Source: Aquimarina acroporae
Lineage (GTDB): Bacteria; Bacteroidota; Bacteroidia; Flavobacteriales; Flavobacteriaceae
Reading direction: 5' to 3'
DNA length: 64,000 bases
NCBI RefSeq assembly: GCF_023195925.1
Contig: NZ_JALPRE010000011.1
Location: 124,001-188,000, forward strand
Every line of letters starts with the position of its first letter. The stretch's first letter is position 1. Positions 9,300 to 17,838 of this stretch are shown in pieces. A program made the translations under genes and the position numbers. The notes under the pieces are model-generated. The model saw only the letters and a list, made by a program, of their open reading frames with translations, made no database searches and was not told the origin of the DNA.

Positions 9300-9956
9300 A
9301 TGAAAAAAATTAATTGGAGATATGCCCTGGGGGAAACGCTCATTGTAATTATTGGTATTACCATTGCATTTAGTTTAAACAAATGTTCAGAAAGTCAAAA
9401 AGATCAAAAACGAAGATCAGCCTATCTTCAGAATTTAAAAAATGACATTCAAACCGACCAAAAAACGCTAAACGACAATCTAGAAACCCTAACAGAATTT
9501 CAGAACAATGCACGTGAGATTACACAGCATTTAAATACAGTTTCTGAAAAAAAGATGAGTGTTATTAGTAAAATTTTTAAAATCTCTTCTTTGGTAGAAT
9601 TCGTTCCCCAAGATGTAACCTATACCACACTTATTAATTCTGGAGACCTCACTCTTTTTGAAGATTTATCGGTAAAATCTGCCATACAAAAGTATTATTC
9701 GGCAGACCTGCACACGATACTAAAAGCCTACGAACGTCAGGAAATAATTCATAAAGAATATCTGGGAAGTTATTATATATATCATGCAGATTTCGACAAA
9801 ATGAGAACCAATGAGTTCCCTTTTGAGAATGAAAAATTATTAAAAAGAATTGTTCAGAGTTTAGATGGGAGTTATCAAATACAAATTCAAGCCACAAAAA
9901 AAGGTATTCAACAGTGCGATAGTATTATGGCTATTCTAGGCAAACAAGCAAAATGA
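9300..9956 (+). CDS. DUF6090-like single-pass membrane protein
   Basis: 218 residues. A short basic N-terminus (MKKINWRYALGE) is followed by one hydrophobic segment (about 12-28, ending at Asn-Lys-Cys), then a long charged helical region with Gln/Asn-rich segments and coiled-coil character (about 38-90). This matches the pattern of the Bacteroidota family DUF6090, of unknown function. It stands alone after the terminator and converges on the next gene. Confidence 0.6.
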   Translation: MKKINWRYALGETLIVIIGITIAFSLNKCSESQKDQKRRSAYLQNLKNDIQTDQKTLNDNLETLTEFQNNAREITQHLNTVSEKKMSVISKIFKISSLVEFVPQDVTYTTLINSGDLTLFEDLSVKSAIQKYYSADLHTILKAYERQEIIHKEYLGSYYIYHADFDKMRTNEFPFENEKLLKRIVQSLDGSYQIQIQATKKGIQQCDSIMAILGKQAK

Positions 9957-9981
9957 CTTGTCTATTTCTAACCAAATACGT

Positions 9982-10266
9982 TTAATCAAATAGTATTGGT
10001 GAAGTAGTATATGGTATAAAATCAACAATCTCCCCATCGAATTCGCACCATTTACATTGAGAGACAACCTTACCGAAGGTACTTTTTAAATCATATAAAG
10101 TAGAGGGTTTTACTTCTCCGTTTACTACATAAACTCCGTAGCACAAAAAGAAAACATTATCTTGAAGGTCTTTTACAATTAAAGAATTGGTTCCTTCATA
10201 ACTCTTTTCTACCATTTTACAGATGCTCAATGCTTCGTCTACAGTATAATTACCTTTGCTTTTCAT
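9982..10266 (-). CDS. hypothetical small protein
   Basis: 94 residues from ATG at 10266 (a GTG lies one codon further upstream). No signal peptide, no membrane segment. Two cysteines near the C-terminus (CKWCEFDG) form a CxxC pair that might bind metal or form a disulfide. I do not recognise the family. The codon pattern is like its neighbours and the frame ends cleanly, so I regard it as a real gene with moderate confidence. Confidence 0.6.
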   Translation of the reverse strand: MKSKGNYTVDEALSICKMVEKSYEGTNSLIVKDLQDNVFFLCYGVYVVNGEVKPSTLYDLKSTFGKVVSQCKWCEFDGEIVDFIPYTTSPILFD

Positions 10267-10599
10267 CACACTTATTTTGGGGCGGTAAATGTACCGTATT
10301 TATTGAGGTCATTACTTTACCAAAATGTTATCTATACATCAATATAACATTGACTAACAACACAGTAGAAACTCATCAGAATGAGAATAGGTTAATATTC
10401 ATCATATTTTAGATATTTTGGAACATTGAATGTGATTTCACAACTATCTTTAGTTCAAAACCTGATAAGCATAAGGTTTTATTCGGTTATTAATCAAATC
10501 TTTGTAACAAATTCTTTTAAAAAAAGTCTTCTTTTTATGATGGTCAAGGCAACCTTAGGAATAAATTTTGCGTCTTAAAGAATAAGTAAATAATACATC
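10267..10599. other. intergenic region between divergent genes
   Basis: About 330 bases of AT-rich sequence between the small unknown gene and the exported carboxypeptidase-regulatory-like gene. Short hairpin-capable segments are present (for example CGGTA/TACCG near 10284-10297), but no clear TAnnTTTG promoter with correct spacing, no riboswitch and no open frame I trust. Confidence 0.5.
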
Positions 10600-12108
10600 A
10601 TGACAAACATCAAAGTAGTAACATCTATATTCTTATTTTTTAGTGCTATATCACTTACCACAGCACAAACCATAACATCAAAAGTGATAGATCAAAAAAC
10701 AAATGAACCTATACCTTATGCAACTATTCAAATTGGCGAAAATCAAGGGATCATTACCAACGAAGAAGGCCGTTTTAGCCTAAATATTGATCAAAATCTG
10801 GCCGATATTGATTCTATTTATATTTCTTCTATGGGATATGAAAAAGTAGGAGTAGCGATAAATCAAGCTACAGATAGTATTATCTATATTGCTCCTAAAG
10901 CTATTGAGTTAAAAAGTGTGTTTGTTTCGAATAAACATCTCACCATAGATGAAATCATGGAGAATGTTAAAGATCAACTTTCTGAAAATTACAATTTCGA
11001 ACTGTCAAAAAGGCGATTGTTTTTTAGAGAGTCTGAATTTAATAGCCTAAAGAAATTAGACATTGATTTCAAAAAATCAACTATAAAAGAATTAAACAAA
11101 AAATTAATAGATAGCGTGGTTTCTATTATCCCTCGAAAATCTTCTTACTATACCGAAATTTTATGTGATTTATACGGAGACTTCGACAAAAGAAAACTAC
11201 ATATCACCAAAGCTGCAGAATTATACGACAAGAGTAAAACTGTATCTCTAGAAGCGATGTCTAAACGCATGGAAACCATTTTTAAAGAAAACGTGAAGCG
11301 AGATTCATATCTTAAAATTAAATCTGGGTTATTTGGCACCAAAGTACAGGTAGATTCAATTTTGGAACAAACCGAAGATTCTGAAGCTGTAAAAGACGAA
11401 CTAGACAAACAGAATAAAGAAGACAAAAGTAAGTTCTTGAAATATAGAAAAAGTGGGTTAGAAAGTCTATTCTCAAGCTTGTTCTTCAATAAAGATGTAA
11501 TGTCTAATTTTTTGAACAAATCGGGCAGGTATAACTTTGAACTTGTAGACTACACTTATCTAGATGACCAAAGTGTATACATCATCAATTTTGAACCCAA
11601 AAGGAATGAAGATTTTAAAGGGACTTTATACATAAATACCGAGGACTTTGCAATTGTAAGAGCCGATTATGAAAACGTTAGGAATTTTAGAAATTTTAAA
11701 CTCTTAGGGATTCACTATCAAGATAACTTATATCGTGCAAAAATGGGATTTACCAAAGGTGCTAATCAAAAATATGACCTTAAGTTCATGGAAATGTACC
11801 GTGGTGGATTCTTTGGTTTTGATCGCCCATTGAAGGTAATCGAAAAGAACAAGCACGTAAAAGGCAGACGCAAACAAAATGAATTGTCATTAGACATTAA
11901 TGCAGTGAACACCTATCAACGTAAATATGAAATTGTAGTTTTCGATTCTGAGCAACTCTCTGAAGCCGATTATAAAAACAGTAAAGAAAATTCTGGAATA
12001 AAACCTGAATACCTCTCTAAATACGATCCTGAATTCTGGAAAGGCTACAATATCATAGAACCTAATACAGCAATACGACAATTTACTGCAACGCCAGATA
12101 GTGAGTAG
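10600..12108 (+). CDS. exported protein with carboxypeptidase-regulatory-like domain
   Basis: 502 residues with an SpI signal peptide (about 1-22, ending in TTAQ). Residues about 23-110 look like the CarboxypepD_reg-like beta-sandwich common in Bacteroidota surface proteins (KTNEPIPYATIQIG, then NEEGRFSLNI). The rest is rich in Lys and Glu with a long helical part (about 115-300) and a beta-rich C-terminal part. No TonB-dependent barrel follows and no T9SS tail is visible, so it is probably periplasmic or on the inner face of the outer membrane. Monocistronic, ending at a shared hairpin. Confidence 0.65.
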   Translation: MTNIKVVTSIFLFFSAISLTTAQTITSKVIDQKTNEPIPYATIQIGENQGIITNEEGRFSLNIDQNLADIDSIYISSMGYEKVGVAINQATDSIIYIAPKAIELKSVFVSNKHLTIDEIMENVKDQLSENYNFELSKRRLFFRESEFNSLKKLDIDFKKSTIKELNKKLIDSVVSIIPRKSSYYTEILCDLYGDFDKRKLHITKAAELYDKSKTVSLEAMSKRMETIFKENVKRDSYLKIKSGLFGTKVQVDSILEQTEDSEAVKDELDKQNKEDKSKFLKYRKSGLESLFSSLFFNKDVMSNFLNKSGRYNFELVDYTYLDDQSVYIINFEPKRNEDFKGTLYINTEDFAIVRADYENVRNFRNFKLLGIHYQDNLYRAKMGFTKGANQKYDLKFMEMYRGGFFGFDRPLKVIEKNKHVKGRRKQNELSLDINAVNTYQRKYEIVVFDSEQLSEADYKNSKENSGIKPEYLSKYDPEFWKGYNIIEPNTAIRQFTATPDSE

Positions 12109-12137
12109 AATTATCTAAGGAAACATAGAAGACTTTA

Positions 12138-12172
12138 AAAGTTCCTTCCTTTATTGCCTGGGAAGGAACTTT
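12138..12172. terminator. bidirectional terminator between convergent genes
   Basis: Perfect 12-bp inverted repeat (12138-12149 with 12161-12172) between the stop codons of the convergent genes ending at 12108 (+) and 12182 (-). T tracts on both sides are short, so it may be a leaky end point for the long minus-strand export operon. Confidence 0.6.
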
Positions 12173-12181
12173 ATTAATTTT

Positions 12182-12850
12182 CTACCCTGTAACTATACTT
12201 CCGTCTAGCAAATTAATCACTCTTGAACCATATTTCATATTCTTTTCAGAATGAGTAACCTGAATAATGGTGACTCCTTCCTTATTCAGTTGGGTAAAAA
12301 TATCCATAATTTCCTCCCCTTGTTTTGAATTTAGATTACCGGTAGGTTCGTCGGCCAATATTAATTTAGGATTCGCGATTAAAGCACGTGCTATACCTAC
12401 CAATTGTTGTTGCCCACCACTAAGTTGAGCAGGGAAAAGATCTTTTTTACCAACAATATTAAAACGGTCTAACATATCGGCAACCAATGCTTTTCGTTCT
12501 GCACCCCCATGTTTTTTGTATAACAAGGGCATTTCGAGGTTCTCTTTAACCGTAAGTTCGTCTATGAGATGGTACGATTGAAAAACAAATCCTATATATT
12601 GTTTATAAAGATTAGAGCGGTGCTTTTCTTTTAAGTTATGTACCGCTTCGTCCATAAACGTATATTCCCCTTCATTAAAATCGTCTAACATCCCAATAAT
12701 ATTAAGCAAGGTAGATTTTCCTGAACCAGAAGGTCCCATTACCGAAATAAAATCTCCTTCATTTACCCAAAAACTAACGTCTTTAAGAAGGTGTATTTTC
12801 TGTCCTCCAGACTGCACCCATTTTGATAGATTATTTAATTTTAAAAGCAT
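12182..12850 (-). CDS. MacB/LolD-type ABC ATPase, divergent copy
   Basis: 222 residues, last gene of the export locus, 23 bases after the ninth permease. Walker A GPSGSGKS (39-46), Q-loop Gln91, Walker B LILADE (163-168) and H-loop His200 are present. Two positions differ from the consensus and from the upstream ATPase: the signature reads LSGGQQQL (143-150), with Leu in place of the conserved Arg, and the D-loop reads GNLN (171-174), with Asn174 for Asp. It may be slower, or work as one half of an asymmetric dimer with the canonical ATPase encoded at 35.7 kb; both are inference. Confidence 0.9.
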   Translation of the reverse strand: MLLKLNNLSKWVQSGGQKIHLLKDVSFWVNEGDFISVMGPSGSGKSTLLNIIGMLDDFNEGEYTFMDEAVHNLKEKHRSNLYKQYIGFVFQSYHLIDELTVKENLEMPLLYKKHGGAERKALVADMLDRFNIVGKKDLFPAQLSGGQQQLVGIARALIANPKLILADEPTGNLNSKQGEEIMDIFTQLNKEGVTIIQVTHSEKNMKYGSRVINLLDGSIVTG

Positions 12851-12873
12851 AATAATTTACTATTTTATCATAT

Positions 12874-15288
12874 TTATTCTGTTCGTAAACTCTTTACTGG
12901 GTTAGACAAAGCGGCTTTTACTACATGAAAACCAACGGTAGAGATCGCAATAACAACTGCCAATACGGTTGCTACCACAAAATGCACCCAGCTTATTTCA
13001 ATTTTATACGCAAAATTTTCTAACCATCTGTTTCCTGCATAGTATGCCAGCGGACTGGCAACCAACATGGCCGTAAATACCAATTTTAAGAAGTCTTTGA
13101 GATGTAGGGTGGTGATTCCTAAAACCGAAGCACCCAATACTCTTCGTATTCCTACTTCTTTCTTGCGTTGCTCTGTGCTAAAAGAAGCTAGTCCGAACAA
13201 TCCTATACAAGCAATAAAAATGGCAATAAGCATAAACCAAAAAACGACCTTCGAAGTACGTTGCTCTGCAGCGTAATTACCATAAAAATTCTCGTCTAAG
13301 AATGAATATTCAAAAGGAATATTTGGGTTTAATCTTTCCCAAAGTGATTGAATTTCTTTTATAGTTGTGGCAAAGTTATTGTGACTTAAGGTAGCTACAA
13401 AATAATTAGGATTTGCTTGCCCCAAACTGAGCAAAGCATATGGAGCAATAGGTTCATGAAGACTTTTGAAATTAAAATCTTCAATAACCCCGATAATCTC
13501 AAGATAGTTTTTCTCTTCTGCATTTCCGTAAAACACTTTTCTCCCTACTGCGGTTTCTGGGTTATATCCAATTTGCTCTACTGCCGTCTTATTAAGTATT
13601 ATTGAAAGTGAATCACTTGCCCTGTTTTTTGAGAACGTTCTACCATGTAATAATGTGTATCCCAAAGTCTCAATATAATCATCTGCTACTTGACCATACC
13701 TGGTGTATACATTGTCATGAATGGTTTTGTCTTCTGCATAAAAGCCATTGTCACTGATCACATGCAAACCGGGGTAGGAATCTCCCACACTTGCTGAAAC
13801 CACATTAGGATTTTTTAAGAGCTCAGTCTTAAAAGTTGCATAATTTTCTGCAACCTCAACACTACGTAGAGGTATGAGTAACTGTTGTTCTTTTTTGAAT
13901 CCAAGGTCTTTATTTTTCAAAAAATTCATTTGTTGCCAAATGACCCCAGAAACTAAGATCAATACTGCCGATACAGCAAACTGAAACACAACAAGCCCTT
14001 TTCGTATAGACTTGGCCGAAATTGAATTCACCAAAGCTCCCTTAAGCACTGTAATTGGCGTAAAAGAAGACAAGTACAACGCAGGATATAAACCTGATAA
14101 CAAGCTGGTAAGTATCGTCAACCCAAAAATGATAATCAAAATACTTGGGTGCGCAAAAAGGTCTAATTGTTTTTGAATAAGGGTGTTAAAAACGGGCAAA
14201 AGTGTCCAAACCAATAGCAATGCTATAGATAGTGCCAATAAACATAGTAGTAAAGACTCTCCAAAAAACTGAAAAACCAGTGCATTTTTCTTGGCACCAA
14301 GCACTTTTCGCATTCCAACTTCTCTAGCCCTCTTTTCTGATCTTGCGGTAGACAAATTCATAAAATTCACACATGCGATCAATAGTAAAAATGCTGCTAT
14401 TGCACTAAAAATATAGATATAGGTCATACTTCCATTTGGAGCTAGTTCCCATTGCATATTCGAATTGAGATAAATATCCTCCAGCGGTTGTGTAAAGTAG
14501 TTTCTTTCAAAATTACTTTCTGCTAGTTGAGCGCCTAGATGTCGTTGTGTAAAATCTGGTAGTTTCCGCTCAAAATTAGCTACAGAACTTCCTTCTTTGA
14601 ATTTAAGATAAGTGTAAAACAGATTGTTACCCAGTAATCCTTCTTGACTATCGACCCATGTACCCACATCATTATTTTTCATCGATAGTAATAGGTTGGC
14701 ATTAATATGAGATTTGTAAGAGTCATTTCGAAATACTCCTCCTACAGTATATTGCGTTACTCCATAAGGAATTTCAATATCGATAACCTCATTCACCGGA
14801 TTTTTCTCTCCAAATAATTTAAACGCTACATCTTCAGAAAGCACGACCATATTAGGTCTATTTAGGGCAGTACTCCCAACACCATACTTAAAATCATAGG
14901 TTAGCACCTTAAAAAAAGTAGAATCTACATAGTACCCATTGGTTTCGTAAAGCTTGATATCTTCCTTTTTGTTTTTTAATAGAAACTTATCGACATTAGG
15001 GAATTTGAGTACCCTTGTGGCCATTTCAATCTCTGGGAATTCATCTTGTAAAGTTTGTGCCATAGGGGCCGCTGTGGTAGCCAATTCTGTTCCTGCAGAT
15101 TTCATAAAAATACGATGTACACGATCTGCATTTTTATGGTGCTTATCATAACTCACCTCATCCATAATATACAAGGTTAATAATAGACAGGTTGCGAGTC
15201 CGACTGCCAGACCAAAGATATTGATGAACGAAAACAACTTATGTTTCAATAAGTTTCTCCATGCTATTTTGAAATAATTCTTAATCAT
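12874..15288 (-). CDS. FtsX/MacB-type ABC permease (array member 9)
   Basis: 804 residues, last permease in transcription order. Eight membrane segments are predicted (about 19-41, 288-310, 342-366, 381-404, 432-454, 681-703, 735-753, 766-790), giving one-plus-three twice, with two periplasmic MacB-like domains (about 42-287 and 455-680). FtsX motifs are EVGMRKVLGA 323-332 and EVGIRRVLGA 711-720. It ends LRTE like most members. The leader before its ATG lacks the TCATCAAAAAA element found further upstream in the array. It is next to the divergent ATPase, so the two may form a private pair. Confidence 0.9.
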   Translation of the reverse strand: MIKNYFKIAWRNLLKHKLFSFINIFGLAVGLATCLLLTLYIMDEVSYDKHHKNADRVHRIFMKSAGTELATTAAPMAQTLQDEFPEIEMATRVLKFPNVDKFLLKNKKEDIKLYETNGYYVDSTFFKVLTYDFKYGVGSTALNRPNMVVLSEDVAFKLFGEKNPVNEVIDIEIPYGVTQYTVGGVFRNDSYKSHINANLLLSMKNNDVGTWVDSQEGLLGNNLFYTYLKFKEGSSVANFERKLPDFTQRHLGAQLAESNFERNYFTQPLEDIYLNSNMQWELAPNGSMTYIYIFSAIAAFLLLIACVNFMNLSTARSEKRAREVGMRKVLGAKKNALVFQFFGESLLLCLLALSIALLLVWTLLPVFNTLIQKQLDLFAHPSILIIIFGLTILTSLLSGLYPALYLSSFTPITVLKGALVNSISAKSIRKGLVVFQFAVSAVLILVSGVIWQQMNFLKNKDLGFKKEQQLLIPLRSVEVAENYATFKTELLKNPNVVSASVGDSYPGLHVISDNGFYAEDKTIHDNVYTRYGQVADDYIETLGYTLLHGRTFSKNRASDSLSIILNKTAVEQIGYNPETAVGRKVFYGNAEEKNYLEIIGVIEDFNFKSLHEPIAPYALLSLGQANPNYFVATLSHNNFATTIKEIQSLWERLNPNIPFEYSFLDENFYGNYAAEQRTSKVVFWFMLIAIFIACIGLFGLASFSTEQRKKEVGIRRVLGASVLGITTLHLKDFLKLVFTAMLVASPLAYYAGNRWLENFAYKIEISWVHFVVATVLAVVIAISTVGFHVVKAALSNPVKSLRTE

Positions 15289-15309
15289 AATCTTCCGTTT
15301 TAATTTTGT

Positions 15310-17820
15310 TTATTCTGCTCGTAAACTCTCTACAGGATTTACCAATGCAGATTTAAGAGCTTGAAAACTAACTGTAAGTACTGTTATAGCGAGAGCAAAA
15401 ACAGCAGCTAGTGCAAATACCCATAGATCTATTGAAGTTCTGTAGGCAAAATTTGTAAGCCAATCATCAACAAGAAAGTATGCAATAGGAATTGCTATTG
15501 CTATTGAAATAATAATCAGTTTCGCAAATTCTGAAGTAAATAAGACCACCAACTCAGATATTTTTGCACCAAGAACCTTTCGTATTCCCAATTCTTTAAC
15601 CCGCTGTTCTGCAGTAAAGGCTGCAAGTCCAAATAAACCAAGACAAGCAATTATTAGAGCCATAACTGTAAATATGTTTAACACCAATCCCATTTGCTGT
15701 TCTGCAACAAAGGTGTTGTTAAAATCTTGATCCATAAAGCTATATTCAAAAGGAAACGAAGGATCAATTTGTGCTATTTCTTCTTGTACACTAGTAATTA
15801 CTTCCTGTATATCAGAGGCATTAGTAAAAGATTCTTGATGTAGTCTCATCGAGTAATAGGATAAACCAGCCCCATAATCCCAAACCTTATCATTTTGATG
15901 ATGAATAATAACCAAAGGACCTATTTCTTGTCGAACACTATTAAAATTAAAGTCCTTTACGACACCAATCACTTCAAACTCATCTTCATCGCCAGAAGCC
16001 AGAGCTACTATTTTACCAATGGGAGATTCATTTGCATAATTATCTTTGATCCCCCACCCTAGCTTTTTAACCGCTTCTTCATTAAGAATTACCTTATATT
16101 TATCATTAGGTCTGGCCGAAGTATCAAAATTTCTTCCTGCTACAAATTCTACTCCCAAAAGATCTAAATAGTCTTCCTCTGTGCGTACATTTCTAAGTTG
16201 AACGACATCACTATTTCCTTCAGTAGTCTTATAACGATCACCTGTCCAAATATTGGGTGGTAGCCCAAAAGACTTTCCTACTTTATCAAAGGCTGGATTC
16301 GATTGTAGTTTTGTTTTAAGAGATTCGGTATCAAATCCCAATTGCTCTATATTATGAATTTGAAGAATGTGATCTCTATTAAATCCAATATCTAATGATG
16401 ATGTATACTTTAATTGTTTCTGAACAAACAAAGTACAGATAACCAATGCTATTGAAATCGTAAACTGAAATATTACCAAAGAATTTCTTACACCCTTACC
16501 TTTAAATCTACTGCTTATTTTCCCTTTTAGTGTCTCGGCAGGACGAAAAGCAGAAAGATAGAAAGCTGGATAGCTTCCAGAAATAATACCCAGCATTAAA
16601 ATAAATACCCCAACGATTACCAAGAATAAAGGATTACTCAAATAAGTAAGCAACTCCAGTTCTGTGTTGGCTATAGTATTAAATACTCCTAAGCTCAACT
16701 GCACTAGTAACAATGCTATAAAAGTCCCTAAAAAAACAAATAATGTAGATTCTAAAATAAACTGCTTAATAAGAGCAGTTTTTTGAGACCCCAACACTTT
16801 TCTAACTCCTATTTCTTTAGCTCGTTTTGATGATCTTGCGGTAGATAGGTTCATAAAATTAATACTAGAAAGTATTAATACCAGTATTCCTATTGCTCCG
16901 AAGATCTTTACATACATTGGGTTTCCGGTAGGACCAAACGTATGGAAATCTGGTGATCCCGATCTATAAATCTCCTTAAGAGGTTGCAAATCTAGTTTCC
17001 AAGGATAGCCCTTGGTGAATTCTTCGAACGTTTGATTAAAAATACGTTCAGTGGTGGGTGGAGCCCATTTTGGAGGTATCGCCTGAAGTTTATCTGTAAG
17101 AGTTGAAATATCTGTCCCTTCTTTTACCAGAGCATATGTCCCAAAAGCAGTCCAAATCCATTTCCATCCGTCTCTTTTCATTTGATCAGAAAAACTGCTT
17201 AGAGAAACCAAAACATCAAACTGAAGATGGGACTTGTAAGGAATATTTTCTATAACTCCTTTTACCGTATAAGTTTGCCAATGCCCTTGCCAATCTTTCA
17301 CCTCAACTGTTTTTCCTATAGGGTCGTTATTTCCAAAGTAAATTTTGGCCTTTTCCTCAGATAGTATCATGCTCATAGGTTGACCCAAGGCAGTTGCTTT
17401 ATTCCCTTTAAGCCATGGAAAAGAAAAAATATCAAAGAAATTTTCTTCGGCAGCATAATAAAATTCCTCATTGTAGACATTACTCTCAACATCATCTTGA
17501 ACACGAAGAATTTGAGCCCCGGTATTCAAGATTCTGGTTACCTCTTCAAATTCGGGAACATCTTCTCGCAAAGCAATGGCGACATTAGGCCCTGTACTAG
17601 ACACTTGTTCTTCCCAGTCACCCCAAATATCAGGTTGATTTACTCTATAGATACGATCACCTTTTTCATGAAACATATCGTAGCTCAACTCACTATGCAC
17701 ATAAAACCCAATAATAAAACAAGTAGCAATACCTATGCTTAATCCAATGATATTTAGGATACTAAATTGCTTTTGACGAAGTGCATTTCTCCATGCTATT
17801 TTGAAATAATTCTTAATCAT
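15310..17820 (-). CDS. FtsX/MacB-type ABC permease (array member 8)
   Basis: 836 residues, one of the two longest members. FtsX motifs EIGVRKVLGS 336-345 and ELGIRKVLGA 743-752. The first periplasmic domain contains the peptide NQPDIWGDWEEQ (61-72) and a GPTGNP loop (296-301) just before the second membrane segment; both are shared only with its upstream neighbour at 17839, to which it is clearly the closest paralogue. The extra length relative to other members is spread over both periplasmic domains. Ends LRAE. Confidence 0.9.
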   Translation of the reverse strand: MIKNYFKIAWRNALRQKQFSILNIIGLSIGIATCFIIGFYVHSELSYDMFHEKGDRIYRVNQPDIWGDWEEQVSSTGPNVAIALREDVPEFEEVTRILNTGAQILRVQDDVESNVYNEEFYYAAEENFFDIFSFPWLKGNKATALGQPMSMILSEEKAKIYFGNNDPIGKTVEVKDWQGHWQTYTVKGVIENIPYKSHLQFDVLVSLSSFSDQMKRDGWKWIWTAFGTYALVKEGTDISTLTDKLQAIPPKWAPPTTERIFNQTFEEFTKGYPWKLDLQPLKEIYRSGSPDFHTFGPTGNPMYVKIFGAIGILVLILSSINFMNLSTARSSKRAKEIGVRKVLGSQKTALIKQFILESTLFVFLGTFIALLLVQLSLGVFNTIANTELELLTYLSNPLFLVIVGVFILMLGIISGSYPAFYLSAFRPAETLKGKISSRFKGKGVRNSLVIFQFTISIALVICTLFVQKQLKYTSSLDIGFNRDHILQIHNIEQLGFDTESLKTKLQSNPAFDKVGKSFGLPPNIWTGDRYKTTEGNSDVVQLRNVRTEEDYLDLLGVEFVAGRNFDTSARPNDKYKVILNEEAVKKLGWGIKDNYANESPIGKIVALASGDEDEFEVIGVVKDFNFNSVRQEIGPLVIIHHQNDKVWDYGAGLSYYSMRLHQESFTNASDIQEVITSVQEEIAQIDPSFPFEYSFMDQDFNNTFVAEQQMGLVLNIFTVMALIIACLGLFGLAAFTAEQRVKELGIRKVLGAKISELVVLFTSEFAKLIIISIAIAIPIAYFLVDDWLTNFAYRTSIDLWVFALAAVFALAITVLTVSFQALKSALVNPVESLRAE

Positions 17821-17838
17821 AATTTCAGTTTAACTTTG

